A DNA stretch of 64,000 nt from Mesorhizobium sp. RMAD-H1 (GTDB taxonomy: Bacteria > Pseudomonadota > Alphaproteobacteria > Rhizobiales > Rhizobiaceae), in the NCBI RefSeq assembly GCF_014191375.1, contig NZ_JACHWN010000010.1:1-64000 (forward strand), in the 5' to 3' direction. Below the pieces are notes generated by a model. It did not search any database. It was not told the origin of the DNA and saw nothing but the letters and a program-made list of their open reading frames with translations. Both the position numbers and the translations under genes were made by a program. Positions 16,763-26,365 of this stretch are shown in pieces (the stretch's first letter is position 1; every line of letters begins with the position of its first letter).

Positions 16763-17341
16763 ATGGCACAACGCATCAATGCCGGCATTTCGCGGCTTCC
16801 GGCTTTGGGTTCCGCCGCCATTCTGCTCATGCTCCTGCAGGGCCTGGCCCTGGCACAGGACGCGCCGCAACCCAGTCTTGAAAAGCAGGAGACGGCGGTT
16901 CCGGAACAGCCGGCCGGCCCGCTTTCCGGCTATCTCGACGACCGCAGCTCGCCGGAAGCTCTCATCCGCTCCTATTACAACGCCATCAACCGCCAGGAAT
17001 ATGCCCGCGCCTACAGCTATTATTCGGAGGAAGGGCGCGAGCCCGACTTCGAAAAATACGCCAAGGGTTACGAGAACACCAAATCCGTGACCATCGCCCT
17101 CGGCAAGACGGAACCGGAAGGCGCCGCTGGCTCGATCTACTGGAGCCTGCCGCTTGCCATCAGGTCGGCGACGAACGATGGCAAGGAAGAGGTGTTCACC
17201 GGCTGCTATACGATCCGGATTGCCAATCCGACGATGCAGGAGGCCCCGCCCTTCCAGCCCATGTCCATCATGACCGGATCGCTGACCCCTTCGGAGAAGC
17301 CACTGGAGGAAAGCGTCCCGGAACGTTGCGAGTCGCCGTAA
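16763..17341 (+). CDS. secreted hypothetical protein inserted in the SUF cluster
   Basis: Encodes 192 residues with a clear signal peptide (about 1-31, AAILLMLLQGLALAQ-DAPQ), a Pro/Glu-rich linker, and a soluble domain (about 60-190) with RSYYNAINRQEYARAYSYY, reminiscent of NTF2-like or DUF-type periplasmic domains in which a helix bearing YYNAIN leads the fold. The function is unknown. It is transcribed against the SUF genes: its stop is 4 bases from the sufT stop and its start is divergent from sufA. The ATG at 16763 is preceded by GGAGGAAGAA, a strong ribosome binding site. It splits an otherwise collinear SUF gene order. Confidence 0.85.
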   Translation: MAQRINAGISRLPALGSAAILLMLLQGLALAQDAPQPSLEKQETAVPEQPAGPLSGYLDDRSSPEALIRSYYNAINRQEYARAYSYYSEEGREPDFEKYAKGYENTKSVTIALGKTEPEGAAGSIYWSLPLAIRSATNDGKEEVFTGCYTIRIANPTMQEAPPFQPMSIMTGSLTPSEKPLEESVPERCESP

Positions 17342-17345
17342 TTTC

Positions 17346-17777
17346 TCAATACCAGCCGACGGCTATCTGCGCCTCTTCCGACATCCGGTCGGGCGTCCAT
17401 GGCGGATCGAAGGTCATGTTGACCTCCACATGCGAAACGCCTTCGACGGCGCCCACGGCATTCTGTACCCATCCCGGCATTTCGCCGGCGACGGGGCAGC
17501 CGGGGGCGGTCAGGGTCATGTCGATCTTGACCGTGCGGTCGTCCTCGATGTCGATCTTGTAGACGAGGCCGAGTTCGTAGATGTCGGCCGGGATTTCCGG
17601 GTCGTAGACCGTCTTCAGCGCCGCGATGATGTCGTCGGTCATCCGCGCCAGCTCGTCCTGCGGGATCGCGGAGGCGGAAAAGACAGCTCCCGTCTCGCTT
17701 GCCGCTTCCGTAGTCTGCGCGTCGGCCGCAACCGTATCGGGCTCTGTCGTCTCGGGCTTGTTTTCCATGCTCATCAT
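17346..17777 (-). CDS. sufT: SUF system Fe-S assembly protein SufT (DUF59/MIP18-like)
   Basis: The 143-residue protein has a disordered acidic N-terminus (about 1-35) and a C-terminal DUF59/MIP18 domain with VYDPEIPADIYELGLVY, MTLTAPGCPVAGEMP (the conserved TxPGCP Cys) and VEVNMTFDPPWTPDRMS. SufT proteins aid maturation of Fe-S proteins under high Fe-S demand. Its ATG overlaps the sufS stop by 4 bases, showing operon coupling. The extended low-complexity N-terminus is usual in Hyphomicrobiales. Confidence 0.93.
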   Translation of the reverse strand: MMSMENKPETTEPDTVAADAQTTEAASETGAVFSASAIPQDELARMTDDIIAALKTVYDPEIPADIYELGLVYKIDIEDDRTVKIDMTLTAPGCPVAGEMPGWVQNAVGAVEGVSHVEVNMTFDPPWTPDRMSEEAQIAVGWY

Positions 17778-19018
17778 CCAAAAAATTTTCTGGCCTTTTC
17801 CAGCGCTTCCGCCAGTGCATCCACCTCGGCCCTGGTATTATACATGGCGAAGGAAGCGCGGCATGTCGAGGTGACGCCGAAGCGTTTCAGGAGCGGCTGC
17901 GCGCAATGGGTGCCGGCGCGTACCGCCACCCCTGCCCTGTCGATCACCATCGACACGTCATGGGCATGGATGCCCTCGAGTTCGAAGGAAATGATCGCCC
18001 CCTTGTCCGGCGCATTGCCGAAGATGCGCAGGCTGTTGATCTTGCGGAGCTGCTCATGAGCGTAATCGCGCAAGGATTCCTCATGCGTGAAAATCGCCTG
18101 CCGTCCGACCCCCTCCATATAGTCGAGCGCGGCGCCGAGCCCGATCGCCTGGACGATCGGCGGCGTGCCCGCTTCGAAACGGTGCGGCGGGTGGTTATAG
18201 GTGACGTTCTCCTCCGTCACCTCCTCGATCATCTCGCCGCCGCCCTGGAACGGGCGCATTTTCTCCAGCATCTCGGCCCGGCCATAGAGGACGCCGATGC
18301 CCGAGGGGCCATAGACCTTGTGGCCGGTGAAGACATACCAGTCGCAGCCGAGATCCTGCACGTCCACGGGCAGATGGACCGCGCCCTGACTGCCGTCGAT
18401 GAGCACCGGTATGCCGCGCGCATGAGCGATCTCGACGATGCGCTTTACCGGCGTCACCGTTCCCAGCATGTTCGACATGTGGGTGATGGCGACGAGTTTG
18501 GTACGCTCCGTCAGCCGCTTCTCGAATTCCTCGATGTGGAAGACGCCTTCGTCGTCGACCGGAACGAAGACAAGCTTGGCTCCCTGCCGCTCGCGGATGA
18601 AATGCCAGGGCACGATGTTGGAATGATGCTCCATGATCGAGAGGACGATCTCGTCGCCCTCGCCGATATTGGGCATGCCATAGCCATAGGCGACGGTATT
18701 GATCGCCTCCGTCGCCGATTTGGTGAAGACGATCTCGTCCACCGAAGCAGCATTGAGGAACCGCCGCACTGTCCCGCGCGCCTTCTCATAAGCATCCGTC
18801 GCGGCATTCGACAGGAAGTGCAGGCCGCGATGGACATTGGCGTATTCGTGGGAATAGGCGTAGGTCACCGCATCGATAACGGCCTGCGGCTTCTGCGCCG
18901 ACGCGCCATTGTCGAGATAGACGAGCGGCTTGCCGTGCACTTCCCGCGACAGAATGGGGAAGTCGCGGCGGATTGCCTCGACGTCGAAGGCCGGAGCCGT
19001 ATGTGTTTTCTGGTCCAT
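17774..19018 (-). CDS. sufS: cysteine desulfurase SufS
   Basis: A class II PLP-dependent desulfurase that provides persulfide sulfur for cluster assembly. The 414-residue protein has YLDNGASAQKP near the N-terminus, the PLP lysine in FTGHKVYGPSGIGVLYG, and the catalytic Cys372 in RAGTHCAQPLL, in the short RxGxHCA context of SufS rather than the IscS loop. The ATG at 19018 (MDQKTHTAP) is preferred over a TTG nine bases upstream. It is followed by sufT with a 4-base overlap. The 132-base gap to sufD contains a long palindromic repeat element, unusual inside an operon. Confidence 0.95.
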   Translation of the reverse strand: MDQKTHTAPAFDVEAIRRDFPILSREVHGKPLVYLDNGASAQKPQAVIDAVTYAYSHEYANVHRGLHFLSNAATDAYEKARGTVRRFLNAASVDEIVFTKSATEAINTVAYGYGMPNIGEGDEIVLSIMEHHSNIVPWHFIRERQGAKLVFVPVDDEGVFHIEEFEKRLTERTKLVAITHMSNMLGTVTPVKRIVEIAHARGIPVLIDGSQGAVHLPVDVQDLGCDWYVFTGHKVYGPSGIGVLYGRAEMLEKMRPFQGGGEMIEEVTEENVTYNHPPHRFEAGTPPIVQAIGLGAALDYMEGVGRQAIFTHEESLRDYAHEQLRKINSLRIFGNAPDKGAIISFELEGIHAHDVSMVIDRAGVAVRAGTHCAQPLLKRFGVTSTCRASFAMYNTRAEVDALAEALEKARKFFG

Positions 19019-19038
19019 GTTTCCCAACCTGGCCTCAC

Positions 19039-19142
19039 ACCGTCATCCTCGGGCTCGTCCCGAAGATCTACGGCGATAGAGGGCTTGACGCGACCTAACC
19101 TCATCCGTGGCAGATCCTCGGGACAAGCCCGAGGATGACGGT
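19039..19142. repeat. imperfect 31-bp inverted repeat element between sufD and sufS
   Basis: The left arm (19039-19069) and right arm (19112-19142) are inverted copies matching at 29 of 31 positions, separated by 42 bases. The core reads CCGTCATCCTCGGGCT and its complement. This resembles the rhizobial intergenic palindromic repeats (RIME/RPE-like) that carry CGTCATCCTCGGGC-type cores and often sit within operons. In the sufD-sufS transcript it would fold into a long hairpin that may affect mRNA stability or partially terminate. The family assignment is from memory of the core sequence. Confidence 0.8.
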
Positions 19143-19150
19143 GACGGTAA

Positions 19151-20425
19151 TCACCCGTGCGCCGAGAGCCAGTCTTCCAATATGCCTTCCAGCACATCGA
19201 CCAGTGGCTCGTCTTCGAGTTCCTCGATGATCTCGGCCACGAAAGCCTTCACCAGAAGCCCGCGAGCCTCCTTTTCCGGAATGCCGCGTGCCATCAGATA
19301 GAAGAGATGGTCCTGGTCGATTTCCGCCACCGTCGCGCCATGGCCGCAAGCCACGTCGTCGGCGAAGATTTCGAGCTCCGGCTTGGCGTCGAACTCGCTA
19401 TCGTCGGAAAGAAGCAGCGAGTTGCAGGCCATGCGGGCATCGGTCTTCTGCGCAATCTGCGCGACGCGGATCATGCCCTGGAAGGCACCGCGCGCCCGGC
19501 CGGTGACGACATTGCGCACGATCTCGGTCGAGGTGGTGTTTTCGACGAGATGGCCGACCGTCATGGTGACGTCGGTGTGGGTTGCGCCGCCGAGCAGGTT
19601 GATGCCGCGAAGCTGGAAATCCGAGCCTTCGCCCCTCGCCTGCACATGCACTTCCTGGCGCACCAGCTTGCCGCCGGCATTGACGATGAAAAGCGTGAGC
19701 CTGGCATCCTTGCCGAGCGAGGCATTGAACTGGGCGAGCTGAACCGAAGACGTGTCGCTGTGCTGGCGCAGGATGATCCAGACGACCTCGGCACCGTCGG
19801 CCAGCGTCAGCTGGCTGATGGAGGAGGAGAACGCCTCATCCTCACCGCCATATTGGCGCTCGACGATGGTCGCCTTGGCCTGTCTGCCCACACGGACGGG
19901 GAAGCGCACGTGGCCTTGGCCCCACTTCTGCAAATTCTGCAGCTCGATCGGCGCTCCGAGTTGCGTGCCTTCAGCAATATCGACGGACCAGCCGTCGGTC
20001 ACATAGGCCGCGTTGATCTGGCCGATCAGATCGTCCGTGCTGCGCGTTGCAAGCGACGGCGCGAAAGTGCCATCGGCGAGCTTGTCGCTTAATTTCCCGA
20101 ATGTCACGCCATCGGCCTGCCCGGCCGAAATGGTCGCACCGTTGGAAACGGCGGCGACCGTCGAGCCGGCGATCAGCGGCGCGATCGGCTGCGAGCCGGC
20201 AGCCGCATCGAAGGGCGCGACCGACCGCAGCAATGTACGGAAATCGGTATAATGCCAGCTTTCGATGCGTCGCGACGGAAGCCCCTGGATCTTCAGCGCT
20301 TCGAGTGCCGTGTCGCGCGCAATGGCGACATCGGCATTGCCCGGCAGATCACCGACGCGCTCGCTGAAGGCTTCGATCAGCGCCGTTTCCGCCGGTGTTC
20401 TGGGTTGTGAGGTGTGAACGTTCAT
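19151..20425 (-). CDS. sufD: Fe-S cluster assembly protein SufD
   Basis: A scaffold partner that forms the SufBC2D complex. The 424-residue protein has the SufBD-family beta-helix core, including HTDVTMTVGHLVENTTS, GRARGAFQGMIRVAQIAQKTDARMACN and the family C-terminus with CGHGATVAEIDQDHLFYLMARGIPEKEARGLLVKAFV. It follows sufC by 11 bases. The ATG at 20425 has a strong GAGGGGAG ribosome binding site, preferred over an upstream TTG. Length is normal for the subunit. Confidence 0.95.
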   Translation of the reverse strand: MNVHTSQPRTPAETALIEAFSERVGDLPGNADVAIARDTALEALKIQGLPSRRIESWHYTDFRTLLRSVAPFDAAAGSQPIAPLIAGSTVAAVSNGATISAGQADGVTFGKLSDKLADGTFAPSLATRSTDDLIGQINAAYVTDGWSVDIAEGTQLGAPIELQNLQKWGQGHVRFPVRVGRQAKATIVERQYGGEDEAFSSSISQLTLADGAEVVWIILRQHSDTSSVQLAQFNASLGKDARLTLFIVNAGGKLVRQEVHVQARGEGSDFQLRGINLLGGATHTDVTMTVGHLVENTTSTEIVRNVVTGRARGAFQGMIRVAQIAQKTDARMACNSLLLSDDSEFDAKPELEIFADDVACGHGATVAEIDQDHLFYLMARGIPEKEARGLLVKAFVAEIIEELEDEPLVDVLEGILEDWLSAHG

Positions 20426-20436
20426 TGCCGCTCCCC

Positions 20437-21192
20437 TCAAGCCGCTTCGCCGATGATTTCGGCATAACCGTTTTCTTCCAGCTGCCGCGCCAGCATCTTG
20501 TCGCCCGACTTGATCACCCGGCCCTTGTAGAGCACATGCACGCTATCCGGCACGATATAGTCGAGCAGGCGCTGATAGTGGGTGATGACGACGATGGCGC
20601 GGTCGGGCGAGCGCAGCGCGTTGACGCCTTCCGAAACGATCTTCAGCGCGTCAATGTCGAGGCCGGAATCGGTCTCGTCCAGCACGCAGAGGCTTGGCTC
20701 CAGCAGCTTCATCTGCAGGATCTCGGCGCGCTTCTTCTCGCCGCCGGAGAAGCCGACATTGAGCGGGCGCTTCAGCATCGCCATGTCCATCGACAACAGA
20801 TTGGCGGCGTCCTTCACCCGTTTCATGAATTCCGGAATCTTCAGTTCCTCCTCGCCGCGCGCCTTGCGCTGCGAGTTCATGGCGACTTTCAGAAATTCCA
20901 TGGTGGCGACGCCCGGTATCTCCATCGGATACTGGAAGGCGAGGAAGATGCCCTTCGCCGCGCGTTCCGCCGGGTCGAGGTCGAGGATCGACTCGCCATT
21001 ATAGAGAATGTCGCCTTCCGTCACCTCATAGTCCTCGCGCCCGGCGAGGATGTAGGAGAGCGTCGACTTGCCCGAGCCGTTCGGGCCCATGATCGCAGTG
21101 ACTTCGCCCGCCTTCACGGTCAGGTTCAGACCGCGGATGATCTCGGTGCCGTCTTCGGCGATGCGGGCGTGCAGGTTCTTGATCTCAAGCAT
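20437..21192 (-). CDS. sufC: Fe-S cluster assembly ATPase SufC
   Basis: A soluble ABC-type ATPase that drives SufBCD. The 251-residue protein has Walker A GPNGSGKST, the SufC-typical Q-loop AFQYPMEIPGV, signature SGGEKKR, Walker B CVLDETDSGLD (DET instead of DEP, as usual in SufC) and H-loop ITHYQR. The ATG at 21192 has an AAGGTTGG element upstream; a TTG three codons earlier is less likely. It lies between sufB and sufD in the standard sufBCDS order. Confidence 0.96.
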   Translation of the reverse strand: MLEIKNLHARIAEDGTEIIRGLNLTVKAGEVTAIMGPNGSGKSTLSYILAGREDYEVTEGDILYNGESILDLDPAERAAKGIFLAFQYPMEIPGVATMEFLKVAMNSQRKARGEEELKIPEFMKRVKDAANLLSMDMAMLKRPLNVGFSGGEKKRAEILQMKLLEPSLCVLDETDSGLDIDALKIVSEGVNALRSPDRAIVVITHYQRLLDYIVPDSVHVLYKGRVIKSGDKMLARQLEENGYAEIIGEAA

Positions 21193-21277
21193 TTCATCCA
21201 ACCTTGTTTACGGACCGGAGCGGTCTGGCTCCGGAAAAAGGGAAAATCATCTGGCAGCGGTGAGAGGCACGCCGGGA

Positions 21278-22801
<1,524 letters not shown>

Positions 22802-22927
22802 TGGCGTTCTCCATCCAGGTCGGGGTCAAGGCCCGACAGTTCAAAACGTCAAGACAGCAAATTTACTGCCTATATGTAGTTACGCTTTCGCGCGTTTAAA
22901 ACCGGACGTACCGGAATTTCAAGGCAA

Positions 22928-22948
22928 GCCGCGCGGTTTTCCCGCGGC
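22928..22948. terminator. GC-rich hairpin between desulfurase gene and sufB
   Basis: GCCGCGCGG (22928-22936) pairs with CCCGCGGC (22941-22948) across a TTTT/AAAA loop, 12 bases past the desulfurase stop on the minus strand. No T-tract follows directly, so termination is likely partial; it could instead be an mRNA stabiliser between two SUF genes. Confidence 0.4.
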
Positions 22949-22960
22949 ATGCTTATCATT

Positions 22961-24136
22961 TCACGCCGCGTCGGCGGCCTTCACTTTTGCGCGATCCCGC
23001 CGCTCGGCGATCATGCGCAGGACATCAAGGAAGCGGTTGACCGCGCCTGCATCCGCCTCCGGCGCCGTCGATACCCGCAACGCACCGACATTCTCCTCAT
23101 GTCCCATGGCGGCCAGCACGTGGCTGGAACTGACCTTTCCCGACGAGCAGGCGGAGCCGGCCGACAGCGCAACACCAGCGAGATCGAAGGCGATCTGCGC
23201 CGTCTCCGCCTTCATGCCGGCAAGCGAGAAGAAGGTCGTGTTGGGCAGGCGGGGAGCCTCGGCGCCGTAAATGATCGCATCGGGGGCGATACGCCTAATG
23301 CCGGCTTCCATCATGTCCCGCGCATCCGCAGGCCAGCCGCCGGCGTCGAGCCGCTCTTTCGCCACCCTCGCCGCCGCGCCGAAGCCGGCGATCAGCGGCA
23401 GGGCCTCCGTGCCGGCACGGTGGCCCTTCTCCTGCCCGCCGCCGCGGATCAGCGCCCGCGGCATGACCAGATCGGAATGAGCGATGATCGCGCCGACACC
23501 CTTCGGGCCGCCGATCTTGTGCGAGGAAAGGATGAAATAATCGCCGTAAGAATTTGTAATATCGAGCGGAATACGCCCGGCAGCCTGCACCGCATCGACC
23601 AGGAGGAGCCCGCCCGCATCCTTGACGATGGCAGCCACATCGGCAATCGGCTGGATCACGCCCGTCTCATTGTTGGCTGCCTGCACGGCGACGAGCGGCA
23701 GCCCCTCGGATTTATCATGCATCGAAAGCGCGGTCCTGAGCGCGGCGAGATCCAGCAAGCCATCGGCATCCACGGGGACGATGCAGACCCGCTCGGCAGG
23801 AAACTGCCCGCCCGAGAGAATGCAGGGGTGTTCCGTCGCTCCGACATAAGCGCGAGAAAGCCGCATGGCGGCCCGCCCCATCGTGTAATGCGGCGTCAGC
23901 AGCGTCGATGCCGCCTCGGTGGCGCCTGACGTGAAGAACACATGATCCGGCCGCGCGTTCACCAGGGCGGCGACGTTCCGGCGCGCCGCCTCGACAAGCG
24001 CCCGCGCCGCCCGCCCTTCCTGATGCACGGAGGACGGGTTTCCGGCGAGGGCAAGAGCCGCCACAATCGCTTCGCGCGCTGCATCGATGAGCGGCGCGCT
24101 TGCATTATAGTCAAGATAGATGCGGCTGGCGCTCAT
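22961..24136 (-). CDS. cysteine desulfurase, IscS/NifS-like
   Basis: A class I PLP-dependent desulfurase of 391 residues: YLDYNASAPL at the N-terminus, FTSGATEAAS, ANNETGV, the PLP lysine in ILSSHKIGGPKGVGA, and the mobile catalytic Cys in LSAGSACSSGKV. It heads the SUF cluster, which therefore encodes two desulfurases (this one and SufS), as in other Hyphomicrobiales. It may also serve tRNA thiolation, but that is inference. The ATG at 24136 has GCAGGAT just upstream; an in-frame TTG 12 codons earlier gives a charged, non-conserved extension. Confidence 0.93.
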   Translation of the reverse strand: MSASRIYLDYNASAPLIDAAREAIVAALALAGNPSSVHQEGRAARALVEAARRNVAALVNARPDHVFFTSGATEAASTLLTPHYTMGRAAMRLSRAYVGATEHPCILSGGQFPAERVCIVPVDADGLLDLAALRTALSMHDKSEGLPLVAVQAANNETGVIQPIADVAAIVKDAGGLLLVDAVQAAGRIPLDITNSYGDYFILSSHKIGGPKGVGAIIAHSDLVMPRALIRGGGQEKGHRAGTEALPLIAGFGAAARVAKERLDAGGWPADARDMMEAGIRRIAPDAIIYGAEAPRLPNTTFFSLAGMKAETAQIAFDLAGVALSAGSACSSGKVSSSHVLAAMGHEENVGALRVSTAPEADAGAVNRFLDVLRMIAERRDRAKVKAADAA

Positions 24137-24193
24137 ATCCTGCGGCTCTTTCTCTTCATTCCTCGTTAACACGCCAAGATAAGCGCAATTTTC

Positions 24194-24223
24194 TTGAAAT
24201 TCGAACCCGGAACAGCCTATTTA
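24194..24223 (+). promoter_or_regulatory. putative promoter of the alpha/beta hydrolase gene
   Basis: TTGAAA (24194-24199) and TATTTA (24218-24223) are separated by 18 bases, a good housekeeping-like arrangement on the plus strand in the gap between divergent genes. Transcription would begin near 24230 and run straight into the hairpin at 24235-24253. Confidence 0.5.
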
Positions 24224-24234
24224 ACCGCTCCTGC

Positions 24235-24257
24235 ACTGGACATCGCGTCCAGTTTTT
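24235..24257 (+). terminator. terminator-like hairpin in the 5' leader of the hydrolase gene
   Basis: A perfect 7-bp stem ACTGGAC/GTCCAGT with loop ATCGC is followed by TTTT. It has the form of an intrinsic terminator but lies upstream of the hydrolase gene, with no plus-strand gene before it. It may attenuate the hydrolase transcript or end a very short RNA. Confidence 0.5.
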
Positions 24258-24352
24258 AAGAGTTCTAAAGTCAAGATTTACGAGCAATGCGCCGACCCGT
24301 CAAGGCCGCATCGCCGAAATCGCCCGAATGGCGAGCAGAGAGTGGAGTACAC

Positions 24353-25027
24353 ATGCCTGAAGTGATTTTCAACGGACCAGCCGGGCGTCTCGAGGGCCGC
24401 TATCAGCCGTCGAAGGAAAAGAACGCGCCGATCGCGATCGTCCTTCACCCGCATCCGCAGTTCGGCGGTACGATGAACAACAAGATCGTCTACGATCTGT
24501 TCTACATGTTCCAGCAGCGCGGTTTCACCACCCTGCGCTTCAATTTCCGCGGCATCGGCCGCAGCCAGGGCGAGTTCGACCACGGTTCGGGCGAGTTGTC
24601 GGATGCGGCCGGCGCGCTCGACTGGGTCCAGTCGCTGCACCCCGATTCCAAGACCTGCTGGGTCGCCGGCTATTCCTTCGGCGCCTGGATCGGCATGCAG
24701 CTCCTCATGCGCCGCCCGGAAATCGAGGGCTTCATCTCGGTCGCGCCGCAGCCCAACACCTATGATTTCTCCTTCCTGGCACCCTGCCCGTCCTCCGGCC
24801 TCATCATCCATGGCGATCAGGACAAGGTGGCGCCGCCCAAGGATGTGCAGGGCCTGGTCGACAAGCTGAAGACCCAGAAGGGCATCACCATCACGCAGAA
24901 GACCATCCCCGGCGCCAACCACTTCTTCTCCGGCAAGGTGGACGAACTCATTACCGAATGCGCAGATTATCTCGATCGCCGCCTGAACGGGGAACTGGTC
25001 GAGGCGAAGCCGAAGAGGCTGCGCTGA
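24353..25027 (+). CDS. alpha/beta hydrolase family protein
   Basis: A 224-residue serine hydrolase-fold protein. It shows HPHPQFGGTMNNKIV (oxyanion-side HPHP motif), TLRFNFRGIGRSQGEFDHG, the nucleophile elbow GYSFGA with Ser108, the acid in HGDQDKVAPP and the catalytic His in GANHFFSG. This HPHPxFGGxMxN subgroup (COG2945-like) is widespread and of unknown substrate. The ATG at 24353 has AGTGGAG at proper spacing. The leader carries a terminator-like hairpin (24235-24257). It is transcribed toward the convergent anmK gene. Confidence 0.92.
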   Translation: MPEVIFNGPAGRLEGRYQPSKEKNAPIAIVLHPHPQFGGTMNNKIVYDLFYMFQQRGFTTLRFNFRGIGRSQGEFDHGSGELSDAAGALDWVQSLHPDSKTCWVAGYSFGAWIGMQLLMRRPEIEGFISVAPQPNTYDFSFLAPCPSSGLIIHGDQDKVAPPKDVQGLVDKLKTQKGITITQKTIPGANHFFSGKVDELITECADYLDRRLNGELVEAKPKRLR

Positions 25028-25114
25028 TACCGCACATCAGCGAGCTTGACGAATGCTCGCAATAATTTCTGCAAGATATTGAATTTGCATATTTTCTCCG
25101 TAAATTGAGAAAAA

Positions 25115-26242
25115 TCATGCACCGGGACGAGCAAGGATGCCCCCGCTGACGGGGGCATCGCAGCCCGTCGTCGCGGGGTAGCTCAACGGCAATCCTTCAA
25201 GCGAGCGCACCGCCAGATAAGCCCAGGCTTCCGCTTCCATGGAATCGCCATCGAGCCCCAGGACATCCGCGCTCAATACGCCTGCGTCCTGCCTTGCCAC
25301 GAGTTCCTCGAGCGCCTGCATGATGGCGGCGTTCTTGCGCCCGCCGCCGCTCACCACATACGTCTTCGGCCTCTGCGGCAGATGCGCGGCGGATTTGAGA
25401 ATCGCTGCGGCGCTGACAAAAGCCAGCGTCCGCGCCCCGTCGGCAAGCGATATCTCTCCTTTTTCCGGCGGCAGGAAGTCGTTCCGGTCGAGCGAGCGGC
25501 GGATATTGCCGGTGAAAAAGGAATGCGCGAGGTAACGTTGCGCCAGTGCCTCGTCGACGGTGCCGCCTGCGGCGATCGCGCCGCCGGCATCGAAGGCCGC
25601 ACCCGTATGCGCCTCCACCCATTGATCGATCAGCATGTTGCCGGGGCCGCTGTCGAAGGCAGCCAACGTCCCATCCGTTCCCACATAGGTGAGGTTCGAA
25701 ATACCACCTATATTGACGAACACCACCGGCATCTTACACCGCCCCGCCAGCCCGGCGGCGAGAGCGGCATGATAGGCCGGGATCAACGGCGCGCCCTGCC
25801 CGCCATGCGCCATGTCATTGGCACGCATGTCGTAAACGACCGGAATGCGGGTCTCGGCAGCGAGCAGAGGGCCGTCACCGATCTGCACCGTCACCCCCTC
25901 ATCGGGACGATGGAGCACCGTCTGGCCATGAAAGCCGATGAGGTCGATCGTTTCGCGATCAATTCCATGGACATGCAGAAAATCATTGACGGCGATGGCG
26001 TGGTGCAGCGTCAAATCCCGCTCGAGCCGCGCCAGTATGCCCGGCCGCTCGTCGCGCGAACGAATAGAGCGGGCGTCTGCAAGGCCCTGCTTCAGCCGGG
26101 CGCGGAAACCGTCGGGATAGGTGATGCTCAATGACGGCCCTCGCTCCACGAAAGAACGCCCATCCGTCCTGACAAGCGCGATGTCGATGCCGTCCATCGA
26201 CGTGCCGCTCATCAGCCCGATCGCCTGTTTTATCTCCGTCAC
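25115..26242 (-). CDS. anmK: anhydro-N-acetylmuramic acid kinase
   Basis: Phosphorylates and opens 1,6-anhydro-MurNAc during cell-wall recycling, giving MurNAc-6-phosphate. The protein has the diagnostic N-terminal [12 protein letters not shown], the DFHGQTV-type [37 protein letters not shown] and the C-terminal VSGGGRKN. The start is uncertain: a GTG at 26242 gives about 375 residues with the expected short N-terminus, while a TTG at 26299 would add 19 residues. It is divergent from tyrS, with which it is commonly paired in Hyphomicrobiales. Confidence 0.93.
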   Translation of the reverse strand: MTEIKQAIGLMSGTSMDGIDIALVRTDGRSFVERGPSLSITYPDGFRARLKQGLADARSIRSRDERPGILARLERDLTLHHAIAVNDFLHVHGIDRETIDLIGFHGQTVLHRPDEGVTVQIGDGPLLAAETRIPVVYDMRANDMAHGGQGAPLIPAYHAALAAGLAGRCKMPVVFVNIGGISNLTYVGTDGTLAAFDSGPGNMLIDQWVEAHTGAAFDAGGAIAAGGTVDEALAQRYLAHSFFTGNIRRSLDRNDFLPPEKGEISLADGARTLAFVSAAAILKSAAHLPQRPKTYVVSGGGRKNAAIMQALEELVARQDAGVLSADVLGLDGDSMEAEAWAYLAVRSLEGLPLSYPATTGCDAPVSGGILARPGA

Positions 26243-26365
26243 GACGCTGCTTTCTTGTGATTCGACCCTGAATGATGTTAAAGCGCCACGTCCATTCAAT
26301 ACAGCTTGTGCGGCGGTGAACTCACGACCGGACGAGCCATTTCAGACAAGACAGGAAAAGGGACG

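Noticed and set aside
25091-25114. AT-rich hairpin TTTTCTC/GAGAAAA between the hydrolase and anmK genes as terminator
   Set aside because: The stem is short and AT-rich, too weak to call as an intrinsic terminator without further support.
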